The position numbers and the translations under genes are program-made. A stretch of 64,000 nt of DNA, taken from the NCBI GenBank assembly GCA_000149265.1, contig CH002580.1:127787-191786 (forward strand). The letters run 5' to 3'. Below the pieces are notes generated by a model. That model was not told where the DNA came from, made no database searches, and was given only the letters and a program-made list of their open reading frames with translations. This document shows positions 32,701-41,867 of this stretch, in pieces (the stretch's first letter is position 1; every line of letters begins with the position of its first letter). Origin of the DNA: Ciona savignyi. Lineage: Eukaryota > Chordata > Ascidiacea > Phlebobranchia > Cionidae.

Positions 32701-34522
32701 AATATATTTGGTATATTTTATTATTCAGTTTATGGTAATTGTAAAGTATGTTCGCCATAGACTCTGCTGAAGGGGACATTTTTTATTGCCTGAAATAATA
32801 TAATGTAGGCTATATTCGCAATTAAGTTAAGGTCATTTAACAATTTTATTACATTCACACTAATCAACATACATAATTACAGGAGTTCTTATGAGAGCAA
32901 ATGCAAATCTGCGGAGAAGGCAGACTTAGATACAGAGAAGCTAAAGTTTGGAAACAAACCAAAGGAAGTGGAAAAAGCAAGGAAGAATGCAGCCCAATGC
33001 CGTAGCAGTGCCCTGAAAGCTGATGAGGACTACAAGTCGTCGATTGGTTGCGTGGAAAGTGCAAGGAAACTATGGGTAGGTGTTGATACGATTGCTTAGA
33101 TTGCATGACAGATGAAACATTACTCTTAAAATAATATAAATTAACACGCTAGTTTGTGCAAATATGACTATTGGCACTGAGTTGTTTAAATCAACATGTT
33201 CTGATGATCTACTGATATATTCCATATCCGACGAGTAAATAATCCAATAGTGTTTTTAATTTAGTAACCTCACCGTTGACTACACAACAACTGAAGCTGC
33301 TAATTAAATTGATTTGTTTTATCAACTCTCATAGCATTAGGAAAATGATAATACAAAATTTATATTGTTTAATTTGAATGACACTGGCACACCAGTGGTC
33401 TCTCCACATAAAATAGTTACTTGATAAACAAAGACAAGGACTTAAGCACACAAAAGTGCTGAAATATGTATAAAGATAAGCAAACAAAATTTTGCTGCAC
33501 AAACTCACAACTACTGTGAGACAACTTCCTGTTTCTCCTTGCAAATAATGACTTCATGAAGAAATGCATGATGCATAATACTTTTAGTTTGAAAACAAGA
33601 GCTATGAGTCACACAGTTATTTCCTTGTTTGTAACCATGCAACAACATTGACCGATTATCAATCACCAGTTGGGTTGAATGTGAGAACTGTATTTTTCTA
33701 ATCGAATGGGTGGATTCCACGTTGGTGAATAAAATGTGTTTAACCTTGTTAAGAGAGATTAACTAATACAAAACATGAAAGTGAATATAGCCTAAATGTC
33801 ACTAAAATTAATCTAATATACTTCTACCATTCTACCATTCTACTGTTTACTAATTCAAAGCCTGGTATTACTGATGTCAGAAAGGTTATCTATCTGCCTA
33901 CATATCCAATACTTTCCTACAGTATGTGTTACCAACCATTAAAGGAGTTTACTTTTAACTTTTGAATTGTTTATTTTAGATAAATGAGCATTCAGAAGCT
34001 TGCGAAGTATTTCAACAAATGGAAGAAGAGCGAATAAAATGCCTGCGAAACATAATTTGGGAGTGCTGCAACCTTGTGTCTGATATCTGCTGTAAATTAG
34101 ACAACAGCAGAGAAAAGGTCAGACAAGTAACGGAGAAATGTGACCCTGGTAATGATATTCGAGAGTTTGTATCAAAAAAATCCACATGCATTGCCCCACT
34201 GCAACCTGTAGAGTATGAACAATTTGGTTCGGTTCCAGTCCAAATTGAGCCGGCTTTCAGCGCCAATGTAAATGGGCATGTCTACGACACCGAAGATGAT
34301 TATTCGCCTACAAACTCAACTGGCTCTATGGCACTACACAGCTCATGGAAAGCAATTTATGATTACATTCCAAGTTCGCCGGATGAAATGGAACTAAAAA
34401 AAGGGGACTTAATAACACTAACAAAAACTACCACAGATAATGATGGGTGGTTTGAAGGGTATAACCAACGGACAAAGGCAAATGGACTACTGCCACAAAA
34501 TTATGTTGAACCACATTATTAA
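26715..34522 (+). CDS. PSTPIP: PSTPIP-like F-BAR and SH3 protein
   Basis: Cytoplasmic adaptor: the F-BAR dimer binds and curves membrane; the SH3 recruits proline-rich partners. Vertebrate relatives link PEST-type tyrosine phosphatases to WASP and actin. Five coding exons with matching phases: 26715-26902, 32020-32169, 32517-32606, 32883-33075, 33980-34522, 387 residues. The N-terminus FWERDFLTQNGFETV, with a Lys/Glu-rich coiled-coil region to about residue 270, fits F-BAR; the C-terminus has AIYDY, a Glu-Leu ligand-loop region, DGWFEGYN and LLPQNYV, an SH3 of about 60 residues at 325-387. Length is between human PSTPIP2 (no SH3) and PSTPIP1 (SH3). The start ATG follows an in-frame open stretch reaching back to about 26514; it was chosen because the family begins just before the Phe-Trp motif. 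Intron 1 (26903-32019) contains a SINE and an antisense LTR element. Confidence 0.92.
27053..27352 (+). repeat. tRNA-derived SINE, family 1 (well preserved)
   Basis: Best plus-strand copy. tRNA-like head with A-box-like TGGTCTAGCGG (27062-27072) and B-box-like GGTGCGAAACT (27106-27116), then a body, then a tail of ATCCT repeats. Lies in intron 1 of the PSTPIP-like gene. Confidence 0.88.
29486..29631 (-). repeat. 3' LTR of the Gag-only element
   Basis: 146 bp. In element sense it begins TGTAACGTTCG and ends CGATTCGCTACA. Identical by eye to the LTR at 31366-31511. Confidence 0.92.
29632..29643 (-). other. Polypurine tract
   Basis: Read on the minus strand it is AGGGGGGAAGAG, directly abutting the TG of the 3' LTR. 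This is the expected position of the plus-strand primer of LTR retroelements. Confidence 0.85.
29720..31270 (-). CDS. Gag-like protein of the LTR element
   Basis: A 516-codon intact frame starting 95 bases inside the 5' LTR. Residues about 1-170 look like the capsid domain of Ty3/gypsy-type retrotransposon Gag (FSGEERWDAFSKRFENLA, then Leu-rich helices and a LVDAFIRSLPDELD segment). No CCHC zinc knuckle is seen. The C-terminal half carries six near-identical 19-residue repeats (GHDSFVLDVIDESQDEKDK) that are acidic and may be disordered. Expected role: particle assembly and packaging of element RNA. The intact frame with identical LTRs suggests recent selection or recent insertion. There is no pol frame before the polypurine tract. 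Confidence 0.88.
   Translation of the reverse strand: MEDMSVTLENVLWSIVSRYVPIETFSGEERWDAFSKRFENLAICYSWSAEEKGRRLAASLSGQALFVQAQLPKDQHYCYTSLCQALDQKFGHVYSCQKSRTLLHTAQLQPEEKLADLGTRLQQLVVRGYPHLPKSTQEELLVDAFIRSLPDELDRVIVGMRNVRSLKEALHVAMEVSDHKELRHIRPVYHDVASTSRNREMTLEEAHDIVKQDDNKAELDVKSPMDHVTEEVTTFQPRLGKVHDSMEHVDNAEQVEIKEVLKGRATEAIAEIAPMLSCVNVRGNGNLDWIGGEEISDVVMSGASDSRVCGPTIVGDERPGSFVLDVIDESQDEKDNGHDSFVLDVIDESQVEKDKGHDSFVLDVIDEGQDEKDKGHKGHDSFVLDVIDESQDEKDKGHDSFVLDVIDESQVEKDKGHDSFVLDVIDESQDEKDNGCRKLVPDVDKRKTVELGRGCSETDKKHFTILVAPGRGSLVPDGIEKSVCVFDLEDFAVAPVKRTSWLLMNRVFDPGGLLAR
29971..30316 (-). repeat. 57-bp tandem repeats inside gag
   Basis: Six copies of a 57-bp unit, each 19 codons; one copy has a 9-bp extension adding Gly-His-Lys. 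Because the period is a multiple of three and lacks stops in several frames, long spurious frames appear on both strands here. Confidence 0.92.
31289..31350 (-). other. tRNA-His-like leader sequence
   Basis: Just downstream of the primer-binding site, the leader reads GTGATCGTATAGTGGTTAGT and continues through a GTTGTGG segment corresponding to the tRNA-His anticodon loop, with about two mismatches over 34 bases. The T-arm part is degenerate and the 3' acceptor half does not pair, so a working tRNA is unlikely. Confidence 0.7.
31353..31364 (-). other. Primer-binding site, tRNA-His type
   Basis: Minus strand TGGTGCTGTGAC, one base inside the 5' LTR. It complements the 3' end of metazoan tRNA-His with CCA, with a single mismatch by recollection of the tRNA sequence. 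Confidence 0.75.
31366..31511 (-). repeat. 5' LTR of the Gag-only element
   Basis: 146 bp, flanked on the outside by the ATAC target duplication. Its last bases in element sense contain CCACTATACGAT, the complement of the D-arm region of tRNA-His. Confidence 0.92.
31700..31760 (+). repeat. Short direct repeat, two copies
   Basis: ATCTGACAACAGTGGTTCTT occurs twice in tandem, separated by an A-rich spacer, in intron 1 of the PSTPIP-like gene. Confidence 0.8.
33980..34522 (+). CDS. PSTPIP: PSTPIP-like last exon: end of F-BAR, linker, SH3
   Basis: Phase-0 exon after TTTATTTTAG, ending TAA. It encodes the last F-BAR helix (INEHSEACEVFQQMEEERIK), a linker with acidic and Tyr-containing segments (VYDTEDDY), and the whole SH3 domain. 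The linker tyrosines resemble phosphorylation sites used in vertebrate PSTPIP proteins, but that role is inferred. Confidence 0.9.
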   Translation: MNEHSEACEVFQQMEEERIKCLRNIIWECCNLVSDICCKLDNSREKVRQVTEKCDPGNDIREFVSKKSTCIAPLQPVEYEQFGSVPVQIEPAFSANVNGHVYDTEDDYSPTNSTGSMALHSSWKAIYDYIPSSPDEMELKKGDLITLTKTTTDNDGWFEGYNQRTKANGLLPQNYVEPHY

Positions 34523-35290
34523 ATGGATGTAAATTAATTATCTTTCACCTTTTTCCAGATGTTTTGCCATTACTTTCTGGTTAAAGAGTTTAATTTGGTT
34601 ATTGAGCTGTAGAACCAGTAAATTTAAGCAGCTACCATTATGTCAGTTTAATGTTTGTAAACCGTAATTTTAAGCGCAACCATACTCCACATAGCGTTAG
34701 GTTGTTAAAATCAAATGTTTGAAACATTTTACAGATTACTGGAGCCTTTTGCATCCTAGTTGGTTTTTGTCATACCAGTATACTTTCCTGTTTAACTAAT
34801 TTGTGGCATATGTGGTTTCAATGTTTAACTGTATATATCATCGTGCACTTTTCATCGTTAACTGAACTATAATTTAAAAACTTAAGTGTTTTCGCTTAAT
34901 TTCAGTATTTTAATTTGTCGATCAGTTATCTCTTTAAGTGGAAACTTGTCATTGTGAAAGTTCATTTGTGTTCCTTATCAATCATTTTAAAATATAGCAA
35001 TATTTCAGTAATCGTGCGTTAGTTCTACTTTTAAATATGAATATATGAAGTTGCCAATGTATTATCGCCGGTCGAAATAATCTTCCAACTTTTAGTAATT
35101 ACTTAAACCCAATTCAGCTGCTAAAGCAAGAAGTTTCTGTTTTTACTTTCTTAAAGAAGGTTTGAGCACTATACACTTGCCTTAATAGCCCTATATACAC
35201 AGGCGCAGTTATCCGAGGACATTACAATACGCTTTTATTTGCAAAGACTAGTTCGTGAATTATGGTGAATTTTTTTTTAAAATAAAGTAA
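34523..35290. other. 3' flank of the PSTPIP-like gene
   Basis: AT-rich 3' UTR and intergenic sequence. No other gene was recognised and the exact cleavage site is not clear. Confidence 0.4.
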
Positions 35291-35476
35291 TTAGGATATT
35301 CATGTTTATCCCCGTGAACGGTAAAACCGAGGGGGTTAACACACAGACAATCGCCCGATCACCTCGCGCCCATCGTCGAGTTACCCGAGCTATTGCAGTG
35401 TGTTGTATAATTGAGACATTCGTTCATTTTGGTAGAACCCATTAATCCGCTTGGTTCAGAAACCTTGTTTAAAGTG
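35291..35476 (-). repeat. SINE family 1, truncated
   Basis: Minus-strand copy beginning with the tail (GGATATTCATGTTTATCCCC) and ending within the body; the tRNA-like head is missing. Confidence 0.85.
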
Positions 35477-35658
35477 AACCAAAAAATTACCACCACAATT
35501 TAGTTGTCTATTCTAAAATGTTGTACCATTAACCTACACTTTAAAGTTGGCATATATATATATCTAATCAATGGTTTGAGTACGGTTGGGTGATAAAGGG
35601 GTTTCCGGAAAATGGTTCATGATGTGTATGGGATATTCGAATCTTTTTGTTCGCTTTA

Positions 35659-35758
35659 NNNNNNNNNNNNNNNNNNNNNNNNNNNNNNNNNNNNNNNNNN
35701 NNNNNNNNNNNNNNNNNNNNNNNNNNNNNNNNNNNNNNNNNNNNNNNNNNNNNNNNNN
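35659..35758. other. Assembly gap
   Basis: Exactly 100 N, probably a placeholder of unknown true size. It lies at the edge of the repeat cluster. Confidence 0.99.
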
Positions 35759-35891
35759 AATGATCGTCATATTTTAAGTTTTACACCAGTCTGGTGCACC
35801 TGCAGAATTTATTACATCATCATAAAAGCACTCCAAAGTACCACCGGTAATCAACAAAAACCCATATATGACCACCACCCCCAGATACGTC

Positions 35892-36177
35892 CGACCGGTT
35901 AGTCTGGTCGTTTAGTGCGACACCTTTCAACCAAAAGGTTGCAGATTCAAAACTAGGCGCCAGCTAGTCGGCTGTGTTCTTGGGCAAGGCACTTAACGGA
36001 CATTGACTGAACCCAGCAAAATAATAGGTTCTACCAAATTAAAGGAACACGTCTATCATACACACCACAATAGCTGCTGTAACACTACAGTGGGTGCAAG
36101 GTGATCTAGCGATTGACTGTGTGTTAACGCTCTTGGTTTTTCCATTCACAGGGTTAAACCTGAATATCCTATCCTAT
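35892..36177 (+). repeat. SINE family 1, full length, diverged
   Basis: Plus-strand copy from the tRNA-like head (CCGGTTAGTCTGGTCG) to the ATATCCTATCCTAT tail, directly preceding the minisatellite. Confidence 0.85.
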
Positions 36178-36189
36178 ATAGATTGACAA

Positions 36190-37400
36190 ACCTTACCTCC
36201 ATATAATTCTACGACCACCACCCCCATAAATATATCTACGAATACTACCCCGATATAGTTCTACGCCACTACTACCATATAGATCAACGACCACCACCCC
36301 CATATATAGATCTACGACCACCACCCCCCATATAGATCTACGAACACCACCCCATATAGATATACAACCACTACCCCCATATAAATCTGCGACCACCAGC
36401 CCCATTTATATATCTAAGACCACTACCCCCCTATATAGATCTACGACCACCACCCCCCATATAGATATACAACCACTACCCCCCTATATAAATCTACGAC
36501 CACCACCCCATATATAGATATACAACCACCACTCCATACATAGATATACGACCACTACCCCCTTATATAGATCTACAACCACCACCCCAATATAGATCTA
36601 CGACCACCACCCCCATATATATTTCTACGACCACCACCCCCATATATAGATCTACAACCACTACCCCCATATAGATCTACGACCACCACCCCCATATATG
36701 TAGATCTGCCACCACTACCACCATATAGATCTATGACCACCACCCCCCTATATAGATCTACGACCACCAACCCCATATATAGATCTACAACCACTACCAC
36801 CATATAGATCTATGACCACTGCCCCCATATAAATCTTTGACCACCACCCATATATAGTGATCTACGACCACCACCCTCATATATAGGTATACGACCTCTA
36901 CCACCGTATATAGATCTACAACCACTACCCCAATATAGATCTGCGACCACCAGCCCCATTTATATATCTAAGACCACTACCACCATATAGATCTACAACC
37001 ACCACCCCATATATATATCTACGACCACCACCCCCCTATATAGATCTACGACCACCAACCCCCTATATAGATCTACGACCACTACCCCCATATATTAATC
37101 TACGACCACCACCCCCATATATTAATCTATGACCATCACCCCCATATATATAGATCTGCCACCACTACCCCCATATATATAGATCTGCCACCACTACCCC
37201 CATATAGATCTACGACCACCACCCCCATATATAGATCTACGACCACTACCCCCATATAGATCTACGACCACCACCCCCCTATATAGATCTACGACCACCA
37301 CCCCCATATAGATCTACAACCACCACCCCAATATAGATCTACGACCTCCACCCCCATATATATAGATCTACGTCCACCACCCCCCAATAACCCCCTCTAT
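36190..37400. repeat. Minisatellite of about 25-bp units
   Basis: About 1.2 kb of imperfect tandem units such as CATATAGATCTACGACCACC followed by CCCC. Many units contain AGATCT. Unit length varies by a few bases through C-run and TA-run changes. The minus strand is G-rich (GGGGGTGGTGGTCG). Open frames across it are by-products of the repeat. Confidence 0.95.
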
Positions 37401-37455
37401 AAAAACCCCCTAATAACCCCACAACTCCCGTAATAACCCCCAACCCACCCCCCAG

Positions 37456-37595
37456 GACAGCGGAGTGGACAGATCGAGTAGTTCCCTCTCATCATCAGAC
37501 TCCCCCGGCGACTACAGCTACCGGTGTTTGCAGACCACAGTTGAGATGGATGATGGAATGGACCACGCGTGTTCCTTGGCTGGTGGGAGCAGTAG
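37456..37595 (+). CDS. Isolated exon-like island, product unknown
   Basis: A 140-base GC-rich open frame flanked by an acceptor-like CCACCCCCCAG and a donor GTTATT. It encodes a Ser-rich acidic segment (RSSSSLSSSDSPGDYSYRC, then MDDGMDHACSLAGGSSR). Its composition and splice context differ from the surrounding repeats and it reads like an exon of a cytoplasmic or nuclear protein. No partner exon was found between the gap at 35659 and 39000, so the gene may be interrupted by unassembled sequence. The SINE begins exactly at its donor. Confidence 0.4.
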
Positions 37596-37868
37596 GTTAT
37601 TCATGTTTATCCCCGTGAATGGGAAAACCAAGGGGGTTAACACACGGGCACACCTCGCGCCCATCGTCGGGTTACCGGAGCTATTGCAGTGTGTTGTATA
37701 TGATAGACACGTTCCTTCAATTTGGTAGAACCCATTTATCCTCTGGGTTCAGGCAATGTCCGTAAAGTGCTTTGCCCAAGGACACAACCGACTAGCTAGC
37801 TACCAGTTTTGCACCTGCAACCTTTCGATTGAAAGGCGATGCACTTAACCGTTAGATTGTACCAGCCT
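37592..37868 (-). repeat. SINE family 1, near full length
   Basis: Minus-strand copy with tail, body and tRNA-like head (AACCTTTCGATTGAAAGGCG near 37819), with a small internal deletion around 37650. Confidence 0.88.
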
Positions 37869-38145
37869 AATATGTAGGACCATGTGTGGGTAGTTGGCAT
37901 TAAATGACGTCCATAGGTGCGCTTAGTCCTTGTACTGTTGTGTGGGTTTGTGGGTAGTTGGTGTTTTATTTTGGATGTTCACCTTATGCTCGCTGTCGGT
38001 TTTCACTCCATTGGGGGTGTTACAATATGTGGATGGTTAGCATTATATTAGAGCAGGAGAGATCAACTTGCTGGGTTAGTGTGTGCGTTGCCCTTTTAGC
38101 CTATGGGTTGTGGGATTTAAAAGTGATCGCTAGCTGTTCGGAATG

Positions 38146-38432
38146 ATGGGTTCTACAAAATTAAAGGAACGTGTCTATCATACAGTGGTTTCAAGTTCGA
38201 AACTGGTCACGAGCTAGACAATGTTCGTCAAATGCATCTTTTAGCAAGACACTTTACGGACATTGCCTGAACCCAGCGGATTAATGGGTTCTACCAAATT
38301 GAAGGAACGTGTCTATCATACACAACACATTGCAATAGCTCCGGTAACCCGATGGTGGGCGCGAGGTGATCTGACAATTGCCCATGTGTTAACCCCCTTG
38401 GTTTCCCTATTCACGCGGATATAAACCTGAAC
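38146..38432 (+). repeat. SINE family 1, internally rearranged
   Basis: Plus-strand copy in which a body segment (GGGTTCTACAAAATTAAAGG) occurs before the B-box-like region and again in its normal place at 38286. This points to recombination between copies. Confidence 0.8.
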
Positions 38433-38998
38433 GAACGTATTGCCGAATGGTTAACTATGATACAATAACACCACCACCAACCCAGATATGCGACCACCAC
38501 AAGGTGGGGTGAGAGGGACGATAGCCGCCATGTTTAATATGAGAAAGACAGAGAGCCAGGAATACATGATCCCAAGATCATGAACCTCCACACTATCATC
38601 CCTTTATGGCTAAACATTGCGAATTTGGTGGAAAATGTTAAATCGAATGTTCCTACCTTATCCTCCAATCCACCATTCCCGCATATTAGACCAATTTGCG
38701 ACCACTTTCATACTTCCGTTCATTATTTACATTTCATTTTCTGTTTTTTTCCATCTTTAGCCTTAATTTCTTGTATTTTTGGGTCATTTTTTCCTAATTA
38801 TTTTTGTCATTTAAAAGTTACATTTTTCGATTTATTTATTTTCGAAGCGCGTTTCCATTTATGTTGTTGGAATTGTTGCCGTCATAGTTTCATTTGTTTC
38901 GTCATAATACATCTATAACATTGCAGATTTGGTGACCTGATGATTTTGCAAAATGAGCAAAGTGATTTAACTTCATATGCTTAATTACCTCTGATTTT
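38433..38998. other. No gene recognised
   Basis: Contains a partial match to SINE family 2 (GCCGAATGGTTAACTATGAT near 38447) and T-rich sequence. A 112-codon frame here has no signature. Confidence 0.4.
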
Positions 38999-39262
38999 AT
39001 CGGAGCTATTGCAGTGTGTTGTGTATGATTCACACGTCCCTTCAATTTGGTAGAACTCATTAATCCGCTAGGTTCAGGCAATATTAGTTAAGTGCCTTGC
39101 CTAAGGACACAGCCGGTTAGTATTGAGGTGTATAACTAAGAAATTCGTCATAGGATAGGGGATATTCATCTTTATCCCCGTGAATGGGAAAATCAAGGGG
39201 TTTATCACACGGGCAATCGTCAGATCACCTCGCGCCAACGTCGAGTTACCGAAGTATTAGTT
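38999..39262 (-). repeat. SINE family 1, two halves in swapped order
   Basis: 38999-39122 matches the head-side half and 39154-39262 the tail-side half, both on the minus strand but in the reverse of the normal order, as expected from unequal recombination between tandem copies. Confidence 0.8.
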
Positions 39263-41096
39263 TGCTTTAACTCCTAATAATCACAGGAATAAACGAACTA
39301 ATGAGTTTAACTTGTTAGAAGTGTCAGTTAAAATGCATTAGATATGCAGTGATAAATTGTGAATAAATCACGCAAGGGAAACTTCCACCAGACCAAAGGA
39401 TATTAGTACATTCACATTATCTCTTATTTCAGGCATATTTTGTGCTAGAATTATTAAATAACAATGAAAAAATACATCAATCAAAATATCCCCGAGAAGC
39501 TTGCAATAATATAAACAATAATTCATTTTTCTTTGTTTTCATTGTCGTTTGTTAATATGTCAACGTAAATACTTTATTAGGAAAACATGGATGTTTGGAT
39601 TGGTAACTTGGGAACCCATCAGTTTCTGCTTGCAGAAACTAATGTTATACTCTTTATATCAAATATACCATTGGATTAAGTAACTAGGGAATCGGTTTCA
39701 GAATGCAGAAAATATACTATACACACAAAGGGGCTTTTGAAAACAGTGGTGGATAACACGTATGGTTGTCACTCTCTAGTTTATCTTAGTTTTGTGTTTC
39801 CAACTTATTCACACCCGTAAAAATGTAAACTGGGTAATTTAAATTCTAGTTATGTTTTTCAGATTTATATTGTATATCTTTCAATTTCTTAGAAATTTAA
39901 AATAAATATTCCTTTCTAACCCGGAAATATCGACGATAACGCCAAAAACGCACAAAAATAGGTCTCTTTTTCCAATTGTTTCCGATAGCGGAATTTCCCC
40001 TTAGAGTTTTCGTTCCCCATAAACTTTAGAGTAAGGAGTACAAACTAAACAAACATCATAATTGCTAATTAAATGAATACAAAATAAAATTCCTTCAATT
40101 AAATAAGATTTGGAAAAAAATTAACAGAGAATTGAATGGCAGCCAACTTTATGCTAAAATACAATGGTATTTTGATGACTCGTTTTTTTAACAGAATGCA
40201 TAACTGCCCTAATATCACACATAACATGACTTTGATAAGACATTCAGTTCGGACTTTCCCCCTGCTGCATAAATGATACAGTGCCAATTTTCCGAATCGC
40301 GGCCAGATAAAATAGTCCGAACCCGTCAACAGAAGCATGTTTGTCGGAACGTTTTGAGACTGACGTGAAATGACTATGCTATCCATCACATGACAAGCCA
40401 GCAGAGCTGCATCTAACGTGACGATTGTTTATAGAAAATGTCGAAGCGGTATAACTAAGCGGAATGTGTTATCTGTATTGTGGACTATTTATTTTCCAAT
40501 TTCGCCATCCGGGTGCCCAAACTGTCATGCAAAACACACCTTTTTCAGAAACAGTGCAGTTGTCCGTCTTAAATGTCATTACTGATCACTGAAAGATGTA
40601 ACACGAGCAGTAGAAGGCCAGATGTTGTTTTTTCACTGTGCGTACTATTTACATTAATATAGAAGTATTGATTTTGGGTGCGTGAAACCAGATTTAAAGT
40701 GCATCCTTTAAAAATATGCAGAAAAGCTGTATTGTCGACAAATGGTAATTTTACACTATAAAAATTAAAGCTTTAAACTACCGTCTCCCACTATTGCAAC
40801 ATCCTTAGTCATACTTGGTATTTTTAGGAATAGACTACGATTCCGCAAGAAACACATTTAGGTCGCCAGATCATTTGTAAGAACGGGGTTTTCAATCAGG
40901 TTAAAATCGTGGAAATCCTAACTGTAATGCTGATGTTTTGGCTCGACTTTAATGAAAAAACACAAAAAAAACAAGGGGAATCTCCACAACCGGAAAAATG
41001 TAAAAAAGAGGAAAGTGTAGAGTATTTACTCTAAAGAAAGGTAAAAATGTAAAACATGATATAGAAAAATACAATTAGAAATAAAATAGGGATAGG

Positions 41097-41388
41097 GTTT
41101 AGGATATTTATGTTTATCCCCGTGGATGGGAAAACGTAATGGGCGTTAACACAAGAGCAATCATTAGATTACTTCTCGCTCACCGTCAGTTTACCTTATC
41201 TATTTTAATGTATTTGTTGTTGTATGATTAAACAGTTCCTTAATTTGCTAGAACCTATTATTCCACGGGGTTTAAACAATATCCGGTAAGTTTCTTGCCC
41301 AATGACACAACCGATATAGCTAGCGATTAATTTAAAACCTGCAATCATTTGGTTAAAAAGCAACGCACTGACCTACTATGTTATGTAA
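41097..41388 (-). repeat. SINE family 1, diverged full length
   Basis: Minus-strand copy from GGATATTTATGTTTATCCCC through body to head (TTGGTTAAAAAGCAACGCAC). Confidence 0.85.
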
Positions 41389-41756
41389 TGCGTACATATA
41401 TAAAGGCATCCAATACACACATAAATCAACCACACGCAAACAGGAAATGAGGAAAATATCGAACCGAGGTCAACATTTGATAGGTGTTAACTATTGTGTC
41501 TATTGAATATGAAGTGAAATATTTAGTCGTATTCTAACAAAAATTTCCCAAACCTATATATAATCAAATACATAAGTGACATTTTAATGTCCAGTGTGTA
41601 AAATAAAATTGCTTTAACCGAGTAGAACATTTTTAGATTAATAGCATTTTTTGGCTTTGGCGTTTTTTTACAATAACATGAATATTTATTTCAGAAAACA
41701 TAGATATCAAGTTTGAACTAGTAACTTGGGAACCAATAGTTTCTGCTTGAACGGTT

Positions 41757-41867
41757 GTATGGACGAATGGTTAAGCGATATATTCATGTACCGAACCCTG
41801 TATAAAAATGCTTTCTTCCTGAACAGCATATCATGGATTCGAGACTTAGCCCGGTAAAAATAAACAA
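41757..41867 (+). repeat. SINE family 2, diverged
   Basis: About 110 bases with A-box-like ACGAATGGTTAAGCG and B-box-like GGATTCGAGAC, ending CTTAGCCCGGTAAAAAT. Same plan as the copies at 61121 and 61277. Confidence 0.7.

Noticed and set aside
36193..36803. Gly/Val/Tyr-rich minus-strand frames
   Set aside because: Translation of the minisatellite; no start context or domain.
36190..37400. CRISPR-like array
   Set aside because: The repeats are contiguous and imperfect with no unique spacers, and the genome is eukaryotic.
40099..40389. 96-codon minus-strand frame with ATG
   Set aside because: The first half looks somewhat coding, but no family, splice partner or poly(A) signal could be supported.
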